Source: Taudactylus pleione
Taxonomy: Eukaryota > Chordata > Amphibia > Anura > Myobatrachidae
DNA: 64,000 nt
Assembly: GCA_031769625.1 (NCBI GenBank)
Contig: JAUIMM010000124.1
Span: forward strand, 7,501,501 to 7,565,500
Direction: 5' to 3'
The notes under the pieces were generated by a model. The model did no database searches, had not been told where the DNA came from, and saw nothing but the letters and a program-made list of their open reading frames with translations. Made by a program: the position numbers and the translations under genes. Within the stretch, counting starts at the first letter, position 1. Each line of letters opens with the position of its first letter. Positions 46,556 to 56,024 of this stretch are shown one piece after another.

Positions 46556-48536
46556 AAAAACAATAAGAGTGTCTTTCATATTTTTCTGTGTGTGCATACA
46601 TGTTAGGCTTAACCGCAGTAGCGCACAAGAGCCAACCAGTAACACACGTTGCAACAATCTTGTGCTACCCGACTACAGTTGTGCTCCAAAAAAAAAACAA
46701 TTAAAGTGTCTTATATTTTTTTCTTCTGTGTGTGCTCATGGGTGTTAGGCTTAACCGCAGTAGCGCACAAGAGCCAGCCAGCAATGCACATTGCAACAAC
46801 CTTGTGCTGTCCGACTACTGTGTTGCTCCAAAAAAAAAAAACAATAAACATGTCTTATATTTGTTTCTTCTGTGTGCTTGTTGGTGTTAGGCTTAACCAC
46901 AGTAGCGCACAAGAGCCAGCCAGCAACGCAAGTTTCAACAACCTTGTGCTGCCCGACTACTGTCTTGCTCCAAAAAAAAAACAATAAAAGTGTCTTATAT
47001 TCTTTTCTCCTGTGTGTGCTCGTGGGTGTTAGGCTTAACCGCAGTAGCGCACAAGAGCCAGCCAGCAACGCATGTTGCAACAACCTTGTGCTGTCCGACT
47101 ACAGTCATGCTCCAAAAATAAATAAATAAAAGTGTCTTATATTTTTTTCTTCTGTGTGTGCACCCAATGAATTGTTTTTTAATTAATTTATGATAAATAT
47201 GACAGCCAGGGGCTGCACCCAATGAATTGTTTTTTAATTAAGTTATGATCAATTTTAAACCTTGTTGTCATTGTCATCCGTGTAGCTGTGCAGGGGTGCT
47301 GTGCTCCTGTCTGTCGAGAGGCTGCTGCCCAAAATAATAAATAAACTATTTTTTTTGTGTGCATGTCAGCCACACCTGTCATCGGCATAGCTGTGCAGAG
47401 GTGCTCTGCTGCTCTCTGTCAAGGGGCTGCATGAATATTGCAATGAAAACTTTTTTTTTTAAGTTATTGGGTTACAAAAAGTTTTTTTTTAATCTTAAAC
47501 ATAACAGAAATGTTATCCTAACAGCTTATAAAGTTATATGCTCTAAAAAACTAAAGCCTATATTTGTAAAAAACTAAAGCCCAATTCTGCCAAAAGAGAG
47601 ACTGAATCCATGACTAAACATAAGAGTCACCTTCTGGGTTTTCCCCATCTGAGGGATGGGGAAAACCCAACCCTCAGATGAGATGGATCTCAACCAGTGG
47701 ACAACATTGAAATCACCATTAAAAAGCCACAATGGAAGACTACAGTGTGGAGAATATATCTTCACAGTCAGGAGAGGCCTCAGAGAACATGTAAAAAGAT
47801 GCCCTAGGTGCTGAACTTCAAGGGATTTCTCCATCATGTTCTGCAGTGTGGAAAGGTTTCATTCACTTGTTTTCTATAAAGCAGTTCAAAGTTACAGCCT
47901 TCAAAGTGTCTGGTAATTCCTGGAAAAGGTGGGTGATATAGATAGCCAAAGATTATTACAGGCAAAGGATTCATCTGTCCGGAATCTGTCTGAGAATTCA
48001 TGGATCGTATTTGGACTAATGTAATGCACTAAGACTTCCAGTGATTCTGTCACTGTGTTCTGTAGCCGACTACATTCCTACCTGAATCGCAAACTGAAAT
48101 ACTGAATAGTAAGCACAGACAACATGAAGGCCTTTGTTATTCTGAACAATGGCAGTTTGAAGGCCACTAACTAACCATGTTTTATTTATGTCTCTCTAGA
48201 GGGTGGGAAATGCCTTTATAGAAGATTTGCAAAGCATTATTTAAGTCAATTTTTTATTTATTTTTGGAAAGCACACATCCTGGTCCCCTTGTGAGCTGTG
48301 AGGTGGTCAAAATTGACTGGAAATTAGTGGAAATAAATGTTATTGAGGTTATTAATACTGTAGGAACAAAAAAGGCCCATTTTATGTGATTTTTAGCTGT
48401 TTTTTTTATTTTTTAAGAAAAAATCCAGATCCAAAACCAAAATCAAAACACGAAAACCAAACACGGAGGTGAGGTTTTGGCAAAACCAATCCAGATCCAA
48501 AACCAGGGGAGATCCAAAACCAAAACACGAGGGTCG
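46556..48536 (+). mobile_element. hAT-B3, internally deleted (transposase lost)
   Basis: A plus-oriented B-family copy has four 5' subterminal repeats (46,560-47,155), two 55-bp repeats, then the 3' noncoding region to 48,536. It ends GAGGGTCG, where the B tip should continue with GCACACATCTCTA, so about 14 bp of the tip are lost. The part from 47,165 to 48,536 is the inverse of 33,799-36,200 in B1 with deletions. No transposase lies between 5' and 3' parts. Confidence 0.75.
46560..47155 (+). repeat. About 142-bp subterminal repeats of hAT-B3, 4 copies
   Basis: Anchors GTTAGGCTTAACCGCAGTAG occur near 46,602, 46,745, 46,887 and 47,028. Each unit ends in an A-tract followed by TGTCTTATATTT. 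Confidence 0.9.
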
Positions 48537-48802
48537 CAGGTAATTTTATACAATATTTTCAATAATTTCACGGCTCAAGCAAAGTTTGTATACAAAAATG
48601 AAATTAATTTATGTTTCATATACACCTTATACACACAGCCTGAAGGTAATTTTATACAATATTTTTAATAATTTGTGCCTTAGACAATGTGTGTGTACAT
48701 TACACCACCAAAAATCAAAGGTTTCATTATATCATGCATGTCAAGATAATTCTGTATTTTGGAATATTCCGTATTTCAGATTATTTGGATATGGGACTCA
48801 AC

Positions 48803-48806
<4 letters not shown>
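48537..48806 (-). mobile_element. Tigger/pogo-like MITE fragment
   Basis: The right end on minus reads ACAGGTTGAGTCCCATATCC and abuts a TA-rich site, resembling pogo/Tigger MITEs (CAGGTTGAG tips, TA targets). A 30-bp block GGTAATTTTATACAATATTT occurs twice, 106 bp apart (48,539 and 48,645). The other tip is absent. The family call is tentative. Confidence 0.4.
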
Positions 48807-48859
<53 letters not shown>

Positions 48860-48860
48860 G
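48807..48860. repeat. (TA)n microsatellite at the PLE2 3' end
   Basis: About 50 bp of TA dinucleotide with one TGTA break, lying between the MITE fragment and PLE2. Confidence 0.95.
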
Positions 48861-49040
48861 TTCAGCAGGGAAACCGCACTCACAGGCCTCCAATTTCACC
48901 AACTGCTGGGGTGCCACATCTCAGGGAAGTCCATCACACATGAACACCCAAATATATCCAAAGTATGTTTAGAGAGCACTCACCAGACTACTTAGCATTT
49001 TTATGCAAAAGGTAAAGAGTCTTTAATCCATACAAAATTT

Positions 49041-49075
49041 GTCGACGTTTCGGCTCACAACAAGCCTTTGTCAAG
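49041..49075 (-). ncRNA. Hammerhead-like motif in PLE2
   Basis: Minus reads TTGACAAAGGC, loop, GCCGAAACGTC. A GGC/GCC stem lies between a CUGANGA-like segment (two core positions changed) and GAAAC. The same motif occurs in PLE3. Confidence 0.35.
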
Positions 49076-49714
49076 ACATGAATCAAAATTCACCATCACT
49101 GGACAAACAGCAGCTAAAAGTGTGTGCATAATCAGAGCATCTATTTACCATAGGTAATTAGCCATTAATTGGCAACATACACTAACTCAGGAAGTATCCA
49201 GAGCACTGGTTGGAATACAGCAGTACCCACCTTAAATTTAATGTGAGCAGTCTCATCCACTCAAACTCCGCCAGCGGCATTACATTACCACCGGGCTCAA
49301 CAACAGACACCATCATGGAGCATCGGGCGGGCAGGCAGACGTCATTACGCACGCCCACATCACATGGTACATTGCATCAGAGCTTGCTAGGCAACACATA
49401 CCCGGAAGTATCAACAATAACAAACTGCTCCGTGTAGCGCGTCCATTCTAATAGTGACGCATGGATCCCCAATCGAGCATACTCAGCCCTCTTGTTAAAC
49501 ATAGTAATACTGTGGTTATGCACACTCTTAACAATACTACACAATAGACAAACAACAATAATATTAACAATACATAAAACACAGTAAACATTGGATTCTA
49601 TTAGAATACAGGTTGGTATCAACATCTCATAAGCTTATTCATCAAGTATAAATCCTCCTCGCTTTTTTTGTGCCGAGTCTACACACCATGGGAGCCCTTA
49701 TAGGTATATTAAAT

Positions 49715-50065
49715 TTAGATGAACATAGACAAAGAATTAAGTTCATTAAGTCCTTTTGGAGCTATAGTATCCAAAAAATGTATCCACTTAGCTTCACTCT
49801 TCAGGAGGGACAACCCTCGATCACCACCCCTCGCTGGTGGGGGAATCCAGTCAATTATCATGCACCTTAATGTAGAAATCTGATGCCCATTTTTTAGGAA
49901 GTGTACAGCCACTGGTTTGTCTGAAGATCCGGTGGCATACGCCAAACGAATTGATGAACGGTGCTGATTCATCTGTTCCCGAAATTATCTGATCATTTTG
50001 CCCACATACATTAGTCCACATGGACACATAAGGAAGTAGACTACATGGTCCAACTGGCAAGTCAG
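49715..50065 (-). pseudogene. PLE2 GIY-YIG endonuclease domain
   Basis: It follows the RT frame after an in-frame TGA (LRK*LTCQLDHVVYF). The core VVYFLMCPCGLMYVGK is present, but the frame then hits a TAA where PLE3 continues (KTSRSFWEQ in PLE3). The remainder (MNQHRSSIRLAYATGSSDKP to a stop at 49,715) is open. It is broken. Confidence 0.75.
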
Positions 50066-51853
50066 TCATTTACGAAGATAGATTTTTCTTCGATTATGAG
50101 GGTGACAAAAAAATTTCCCTGTCAGCATAGATCTACAAGTGGTGCAACCCAGACATTTATAACATCCATTCCTCTGGGTCAACCAATTATCATCAGGTTT
50201 CTCCCCCGGATGCATATTTGGGCGAAGTAAAAGATCCTTCAAATTTGGACCGCTATTGACACTTAGTAGCGGTGGTGCTCTCCCTAATTTCTTAAAAGAC
50301 TGGTGTGTAGTCAACATAGACAAATTCTTCCTTATGGATTTCTGAACAACCGTCAGGTTGGAATCACACCTTGTATTTATTGTGAAGGGTATCTCCATAT
50401 CAGACTCCTTTCTACGTACAAGCTGCTTAGCAAGAAAACGTTTATTCGCTTTGGTAAGGCAGTTTTTCATTACAGAGTCCTTGTAACCACGTTCTTTAAA
50501 TGTCTCACAGCATTCCACAATCTGTTTTTCAGCCAGAGAGTGATCAGAATTATTTCTTAATATACTTAGAAATTGTGAAATTGGAAGGTTAGATTTCAAT
50601 GGGTTTGGATGATGACTACTTGCCCATAAGAGGGTATTTCTGTCAGTTGGTCTCCAAAATATAGTATATTCCAATCCAGTTATACTTTTAAAGATTGTTA
50701 CATCAAGGAAGTTAATTGATTGACCACTTACAGTAGAGGTAAGGCGAATAGGACTTGATAAACTTTTCAGACTCAAAACCATGGCGTTAAAAGACTCTTC
50801 ATTCCCCAACCATATTAATAGGATATCATCAATAAATCTTTTATAATAAAAGATACTTTCAGCATATTTGTTAAAAATATATTCCCTTTCATATTGGTAC
50901 ATAAAGATATTTGAATAGGCTGGAGCCAAATTCGACCCCATCGCCATGCCGGCCACTTGGATATAAAAATCCCCTTGATACAGGAAATTTTTACATTCCA
51001 ACACTTTTTGTAATAGTTCCAACATGAACTGTATTGGGGGTCCACAATATGGCCCCTCACATAATGCTATCGCAACCGCCTCTATCCCCTGTGTATGTGG
51101 AATTACTGTATATAAAGAGCATATGTCCAATGTTGCCAACAAAATCTCAGGGGGTAAATCAGACAATGTTCTCAAATCAGTTAGTAGATGACCAGTGTCA
51201 CAGAGGTAAATTGCGGCATTTTTCACAATCGGTTGTAGATAAAAATCCCAACATTGAGCTACCGGTTGTAATATTGAACCCCTAGCTGAAATTATGGGTC
51301 TTCCGGGAGGATCCACCAATGACTTGTGGATTTTTGGTAGGGTATATATAATTGGACAAATAGGATTTTCGACTGTCAAAAAGGCCGCAACATCCTCATC
51401 AATCCACCCATTTGTACACGTAATGTTAATTAAATCATCTACTTCTTTCTTAATCCTCACCATTGGATTATATTCTACCCTTTGGTAGGTAGAAGTATCT
51501 GACAGTTGTCTCCTTTTTTCATGATCATAAGATGCAAAATCCTGAAGAACTATAGCGCCGTCTTTGTCGGCATTACATATAACCAAAGATGTATTACTAC
51601 GTAGAGTTTTTAAAGCTGATTTTTCAGCTATAGTCAAATTCTCAAATTTTTTATTGTTAATCTTAGAGTTCTCTTTCCAATCCGTATCAACCATTCTCAG
51701 GAATGTTTTTAAACTCGCGTTAGTGGAGTTGGGATCAAAATTACTTTTACTTCTAAATTTAGAATTAGATACCTCTTTCATCACTCTGTTATCCTGTCTG
51801 TTGTCAAAGAACTCCCTCAATCTCAATTTTCGACCCATCTTAAATAAATCCAC
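50066..51853 (-). CDS. PLE2 reverse transcriptase frame
   Basis: A 595-codon open frame starts at a GTG in the coordinates given. Conserved N-terminal residues (LLSKGLSFIPTCKAD) lie just upstream in the same frame, after which a TAA (51,868) interrupts where PLE3 has TCA. Visible blocks are RSNTSLVICNADKDGAIVLQ, PKIHKSLVDPPGRPIISARG, LATLDICSLYTVIPH, AMGSNLAPAYSNIFM and KRFIDDILLIWLG (catalytic DD), then NFLDVTIF and the Cys-rich segment CYKCLGCTTCRSMLTGKFFC. This is the PLE type of RT, related to telomerase RT. The frame is long and open, but the upstream TAA and the TGA before the nuclease suggest a nonfunctional copy. Confidence 0.85.
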   Translation of the reverse strand: MDLFKMGRKLRLREFFDNRQDNRVMKEVSNSKFRSKSNFDPNSTNASLKTFLRMVDTDWKENSKINNKKFENLTIAEKSALKTLRSNTSLVICNADKDGAIVLQDFASYDHEKRRQLSDTSTYQRVEYNPMVRIKKEVDDLINITCTNGWIDEDVAAFLTVENPICPIIYTLPKIHKSLVDPPGRPIISARGSILQPVAQCWDFYLQPIVKNAAIYLCDTGHLLTDLRTLSDLPPEILLATLDICSLYTVIPHTQGIEAVAIALCEGPYCGPPIQFMLELLQKVLECKNFLYQGDFYIQVAGMAMGSNLAPAYSNIFMYQYEREYIFNKYAESIFYYKRFIDDILLIWLGNEESFNAMVLSLKSLSSPIRLTSTVSGQSINFLDVTIFKSITGLEYTIFWRPTDRNTLLWASSHHPNPLKSNLPISQFLSILRNNSDHSLAEKQIVECCETFKERGYKDSVMKNCLTKANKRFLAKQLVRRKESDMEIPFTINTRCDSNLTVVQKSIRKNLSMLTTHQSFKKLGRAPPLLSVNSGPNLKDLLLRPNMHPGEKPDDNWLTQRNGCYKCLGCTTCRSMLTGKFFCHPHNRRKIYLRK

Positions 51854-51957
51854 TGACCATTGAAATTAATCAGCTTTACAAGTAGGGATAAATGATAAAC
51901 CCTTAGAAAGCAGGGAAATCTCTGCAACAGACAGTACATGGGAAGATAAATTAAAAA

Positions 51958-52467
51958 TTAATTCCTTCCTCCTCTTCGACCCCTTGGTCTTCCTCTTGGT
52001 GCCCCCCCGCTGTGGGTGCGGTCTCCGAGTGCTCTGTTGGGACCTTCTAATTGAGACCTGGTGTTGGGGCCTAAAAAAGGAGATCCTGATGGTGGGAGAC
52101 TATCAGCAGTATCAGTTTCAGAGGATGAATTAGAGGTATAATTATTGAATCGATTGGCTCTATAGAAGTGTCTTTGTTTAGGGCCCTGATTTAAACGGGT
52201 AGTTCTATCCTCACCCAAAAGCCACAGATACACAGTGTGTGTTTGGTAATCCTGTGCCACACCTTCAAATTTATTTCTTTTAAAAGAAATCAAATCAGCT
52301 TTGTATTTATCAATCAGTGATTGAATAGGTTGTATCCAATCCTCAGAATTATCCGCTAACAAAGTCGGTGTAAATTCACGTTCAAAAGATTTTACCTCAA
52401 CACGTAATTTTTGCAATTCTAGGCCCACTTCTTCAATAACTAATGCCAATAAATCTAAAGAGCACAT
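51958..52467 (-). CDS. PLE2 ORF1, N-terminal PLE protein
   Basis: A 169-codon frame from ATG at 52,467 (MCSLDLLALVIEEVG). The first 90 residues look helical with leucine-rich spacing (VGLELQKLRVEVKSFERE). The rest is Ser/Asn-rich and ends in an Arg/Gly-rich tail (RGRPRGRRGGRN), likely nucleic-acid binding. It stops just before the RT frame, which lies in another phase. Such N-terminal segments are usually joined to the RT in PLEs. Whether this is a true separate ORF or an ancestral frameshift is not decidable here. Confidence 0.7.
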   Translation of the reverse strand: MCSLDLLALVIEEVGLELQKLRVEVKSFEREFTPTLLADNSEDWIQPIQSLIDKYKADLISFKRNKFEGVAQDYQTHTVYLWLLGEDRTTRLNQGPKQRHFYRANRFNNYTSNSSSETDTADSLPPSGSPFLGPNTRSQLEGPNRALGDRTHSGGAPRGRPRGRRGGRN

Positions 52468-52499
52468 AAGAGCGTCAGGTGGTGTGGCGTGCTTAATAA
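52466..52499. other. 34-nt spacer at the centre of the PLE palindrome
   Basis: Left-arm AAATCTAAAGAGCAC ends at 52,465 and right-arm GTGCTCTTTAGATTT starts at 52,500. The spacer is not itself palindromic. Confidence 0.9.
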
Positions 52500-53008
52500 G
52501 TGCTCTTTAGATTTATTGGTATTAGTTATTGAAGAAGTGGGCCTAGAATTGCAAAAATTACGTGTTGAGTTAATATCTTTTGAACGTGAACTTACACCGA
52601 CTTTGTTAGCGGATAATTATGAGGATTGGATACAACGTATCCAATCACAGATTGATAAACACAAAGCTGATTTGATTTCTTTTAAAAGAAATAAGTTTGA
52701 AAGTGTGGCACAGGATTACCAAACACACTGTGTATCGGTGGCTTTTGGGTGAGGATAGAACTACCCATTTAAATCAGGGCCCTAAACAAAGATGCTTCTA
52801 TAGAGCCAATCGATTCAATAATTATACCTCTAATTCATCCTCTGAAACCAATACTGCTGATAGTCTCCCACCATCAGGATCTCCTATTTTAGGCCCCAAC
52901 ACCAGGTCTCAATTAGAAGGTCCCAACAGAGCCCTCGGAGACCACACCCGCAGCGGGGGGGGGGCACCAAGAGGAAGACCAAGGGGTCGGAGAGGAGGAA
53001 GGAATTAA
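52500..53008 (+). pseudogene. PLE3 ORF1, frameshifted
   Basis: Matches PLE2 ORF1 but lacks an ATG at the matching place (palindrome junction) and has lost 2 bp in a CACA run near 52,727. The N-terminal half (SLDLLVLVIEEVGLELQKLR) and the C-terminal half (LGEDRTTHLNQGPKQR to RGGRN) are therefore in different frames. A run of ten G near 52,955 (seven in PLE2) changes length in a multiple of three. Confidence 0.75.
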
Positions 53009-53112
53009 TTTTTAATTTATCTTCCCATGTACTGTCTGTTGCAGAAATTTCCCTGCTTTCTTAGGGTTTATCATTTATCCCTACTTGTAAAGCTGATTCA
53101 TTTCAATGGTCA

Positions 53113-54900
53113 GTGGATTTATTTAAGATGGGTCGAAAATTGAGATTGAGGGAGTTCTTTGACAACAGACAGGATAATAGAGTGATGAAAGAGAAATCTA
53201 ATTCAAAATTTAGAAGTAAAAGTAATTTTGATCCCAACTCCACTAACGCGAGTTTAAAAACATTCCTGAGAATGGTTGATACAGATTGGAAAGAGAACTC
53301 TAAGATTAACAATAAAAAATTTGAGAATTTGACTATAGCTAAAAAATCAGCTTTAAAAACTCTACGTAGTAATACATCTTTGGTGATACGTAATGCCAAC
53401 AAAGGGGGTGCTATAGTTCTTCAGGATTTTGCATCTTATGATCATGAAATAAGGAGACAATTGTCAGATACTTCAACCTACCAAAGGGTAGAATATAATC
53501 CAATGGTGAGGATTAAGAAAGAAGTAGATGATTTAATTAACATTGCGTGTACAAATGGGTGGATTGATGAGGATGTTGCAGCCTTTTTGACAGTCGAAAA
53601 TCCTATTTGTCCAATTATATATACCCTACCAAAAATCCACAAGTCATTGGTGGATCCTCCCGGAAGACCCATAATTTCAGCTAGGGGTTCAATATTACAA
53701 CCGGTAGCTCAATTTTGGGATTTTTATCTACAACCGATTGTGAAAAATGCCGCAACTTACCTTCGTGACACTGGTCACCTACTAACTGATTTGAGAACAT
53801 TGTCTGATTTACCCCCTGAGTTTTTGTTGGCAACATTGGACGTATGCTCTTTATATACAGTAATCCCACATACACAGGGGATAGAGGCGGTTGAGATAGC
53901 ATTTTGTGAGGGGCAATATTGTGGACCCCCAATACAGTTCATGTTGGAACTATTACAAAAGGTGTTGGAATGTAATCATTTCCTGTATCAAGGGAATTAT
54001 TATATCCAAGTGGCCGGCACGGCGATGGGGTCGAATTTGGCTCCGGCCAATTCAAATATCTTTATGTACCAATATGAAAGGGAATATATTTTTAACAAAT
54101 ATGCTGAAAGTAACTTTTATTATAAAAGATTTATTGATGATATCCTATTAATATGGTTGGGGGATGAAGAGTCTTTTAATGCCATGGTTTTGAGTCTGAA
54201 TAGTTTATCAAGTCCTATTCGCCTTACCTCTACTGTAAGTGGTCAATCAATCAACTTCCTTGATGTAACGATCTTTAAAAGTATAACTGGATTGGAATAT
54301 ACTTTATTTCGGAAACCAACTGACAGAAATACCCTCTTATGGGCAAGTAGTCATCATCCAAACCCATTGAAATCTAACCTTCCAATTTCACAATTTCTAA
54401 GTATATTAAGAAATAATTCTGATCACTCTCTGGCTGAAAAACAGATTGTGGAATGCTGTGAGAGATTTAAAGAATGTGGTTACAAGGACTCTGTAATGAA
54501 AAACTGCCTTACCAAAGCGAATAAACGTTTTCTTGCTAAGCAGCATGTACGTAGAAAGGAGTCTGATATGGAGATACCCTTCACAATAAATACAAGGTGT
54601 GATACCAACCTGACGGTTGTTCAGAAATCCATAAGGAAGAATTGGTCTATGTTGACTACACACCAGTCTTTTAAGAAATTAGGGAGAGCACCACCGCTAC
54701 TAAGTGTCAATAGCGGTCCAAATTTGAAGGATCTTTTACTTCGCCCAAATATGCATCCGGGGGAGAAACCTGATGATAATTGGTTGACCCAGAGGAATGG
54801 ATGTTATAAATGTCTGGGTTGCACCACTTGTAGATCTATGCTGACAGGGAAATTTTTTTGTCACCATCATAATCGAAGAAAAATCTATCTTCGTAAATGA
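53113..54900 (+). CDS. PLE3 reverse transcriptase frame
   Basis: An open frame of 595 codons, counted from a GTG at 53,113. The same frame is open from 53,065 and includes GLSFIPTCKADSFQWS. It shows the same RT blocks as PLE2: PKIHKSLVDPPGRPIISARG, LATLDVCSLYTVIPH, AMGSNLAPANSNIFM and KRFIDDILLIWLG with the DD pair. Only a few percent of residues differ from PLE2. It ends at an in-frame TGA (54,898-54,900), after which the GIY-YIG domain continues in the same frame. Of the three PLEs here it is the least damaged in RT. Confidence 0.88.
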   Translation: MDLFKMGRKLRLREFFDNRQDNRVMKEKSNSKFRSKSNFDPNSTNASLKTFLRMVDTDWKENSKINNKKFENLTIAKKSALKTLRSNTSLVIRNANKGGAIVLQDFASYDHEIRRQLSDTSTYQRVEYNPMVRIKKEVDDLINIACTNGWIDEDVAAFLTVENPICPIIYTLPKIHKSLVDPPGRPIISARGSILQPVAQFWDFYLQPIVKNAATYLRDTGHLLTDLRTLSDLPPEFLLATLDVCSLYTVIPHTQGIEAVEIAFCEGQYCGPPIQFMLELLQKVLECNHFLYQGNYYIQVAGTAMGSNLAPANSNIFMYQYEREYIFNKYAESNFYYKRFIDDILLIWLGDEESFNAMVLSLNSLSSPIRLTSTVSGQSINFLDVTIFKSITGLEYTLFRKPTDRNTLLWASSHHPNPLKSNLPISQFLSILRNNSDHSLAEKQIVECCERFKECGYKDSVMKNCLTKANKRFLAKQHVRRKESDMEIPFTINTRCDTNLTVVQKSIRKNWSMLTTHQSFKKLGRAPPLLSVNSGPNLKDLLLRPNMHPGEKPDDNWLTQRNGCYKCLGCTTCRSMLTGKFFCHHHNRRKIYLRK

Positions 54901-55251
54901 CTGACTTGCCAGTTGGACCATGTAGTCTACTTCCTTATGTGTCCATGTGGACTAATGTATGTGGGCAAAACCAGCAGATCATTTTGGGAACAGATGAATC
55001 AGCACCGTTCATCAATTCGTTTGGCGTATGCCACCGGATCTTCAGACAAACCAGTGGCAGTACACTTCCTAAAAAATGGGCATCAGATTTCTACATTAAG
55101 GTGCATGATAATTGACTGGATTCCCCCACCAGCGAGGGGTGGTGATCGAGGGTTGACCCTCCTGAAGAGTGAAGCTAAGTGGATACATTTTTTGGATACT
55201 ATAGCTCCAAAAGGACTTAATGAACTTAATTCTTTGTCAATGTTCATCTAA
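54901..55251 (+). CDS. PLE3 GIY-YIG endonuclease domain, in frame after TGA
   Basis: It reads directly on from the RT frame through TGA: LTCQLDHVVYFLMCPCGLMY, then VGKTSRSFWEQ, HRSSIRLAYATGSSDKPVAV and RGGDRGLTLLKSEAKW, ending at 55,251. The VYF..MYVGKT core is intact. The domain cuts target DNA in PLE retrotransposition. Unless the TGA is read through, it would not be made as part of the RT protein. Confidence 0.8.
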   Translation: MTCQLDHVVYFLMCPCGLMYVGKTSRSFWEQMNQHRSSIRLAYATGSSDKPVAVHFLKNGHQISTLRCMIIDWIPPPARGGDRGLTLLKSEAKWIHFLDTIAPKGLNELNSLSMFI

Positions 55252-55891
55252 ATTTAATATACCTATAAGGTCTCCCATGGTGTGTAGACTCGGCACAAAA
55301 AAAAGCGAGGAGGATTTATACTTGATGAATAAGCTTATGAGATGTTGATACCAACCTGTATTCTAAGAGAATCCAATGTTTACTGTGTTTTATGTATTGT
55401 TAATATTATTGTTGTTTGTCTATTGTGTAGTATTGTTAAGAGTGTGCATAACCACAGTATTACTATGTTTAACAAGAGGGCTGAGTATGCTCGATTGGGG
55501 ATCAATGCGTCACTATTAGAATGGATGCGCTACACAGAGTAGCTTGTTATTGTTGATACTTCCGGGTATGTGTTGCCTAGCAAACTCTGATGCAATGTAC
55601 CATGTGATGTGGGCGTGCGTGATGACGTCCACCCGCCCTCCCGATGCTCCATGATGGTGTCTGTTGTTGAGCCCGGCGGTAATGTAATGCCGCTGGCGGA
55701 GTTTAAGTGGATGAGACTGCTCGCATTAAATTTAAGGTGGGTACAGCTGTATTCCAACCAGTGCTCTGGATACTTCCTGAGTTAGTGTATGTTGCCAATT
55801 AGTGGCTAATTACCTATGGTATATAGATGCTCTGATTATGCACACACTTTTAGCTGCTGTTTGTCCAGTGATGGTGAATTTTGATTCATGT

Positions 55892-55926
55892 CTTGACAAA
55901 GGCTTGTTGTGAGCCGAAACGTCGAC
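55892..55926 (+). ncRNA. Hammerhead-like motif in PLE3
   Basis: TTGACAAAGGC, a 9-nt loop, then GCCGAAACGTC, the same as in PLE2. The CUGANGA segment has two substitutions, so cleavage activity is doubtful. Confidence 0.35.
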
Positions 55927-56010
55927 AAATTTTGTATGGATTAAATACTTTTTACCTTTTGCATGAAAATGCTAAGTAGTCTGGTGAGTGCTCTCTAAAC
56001 ATACTTTGTA

Positions 56011-56024
56011 TATATATATATATG
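56011..56024. repeat. Short (TA)n at the PLE3 3' end
   Basis: About 14 bp of TA dinucleotide directly follow the truncated PLE3 3' end. Confidence 0.85.

Larger units (their letters stand above)
48861..52465 (-). mobile_element. Penelope-like element 2 (left arm of palindrome)
   Basis: A minus-strand PLE has, in order, ORF1 (52,467-51,958), the RT frame (about 51,940-50,066), a GIY-YIG domain (about 50,065-49,715) and a 3' region with a hammerhead-like motif. It ends at the (TA)n run. It is mirrored almost base for base by PLE3, separated by 34 nt (52,466-52,499). Confidence 0.9.
52500..56010 (+). mobile_element. Penelope-like element 3 (right arm of palindrome)
   Basis: The plus-strand mirror of PLE2, with ORF1 (frameshifted), RT, GIY-YIG and the hammerhead-like motif. 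It ends near CATACTTTG at 56,010, next to a (TA)n run, about 95 bp short of the 3' end seen in PLE2. Confidence 0.9.
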
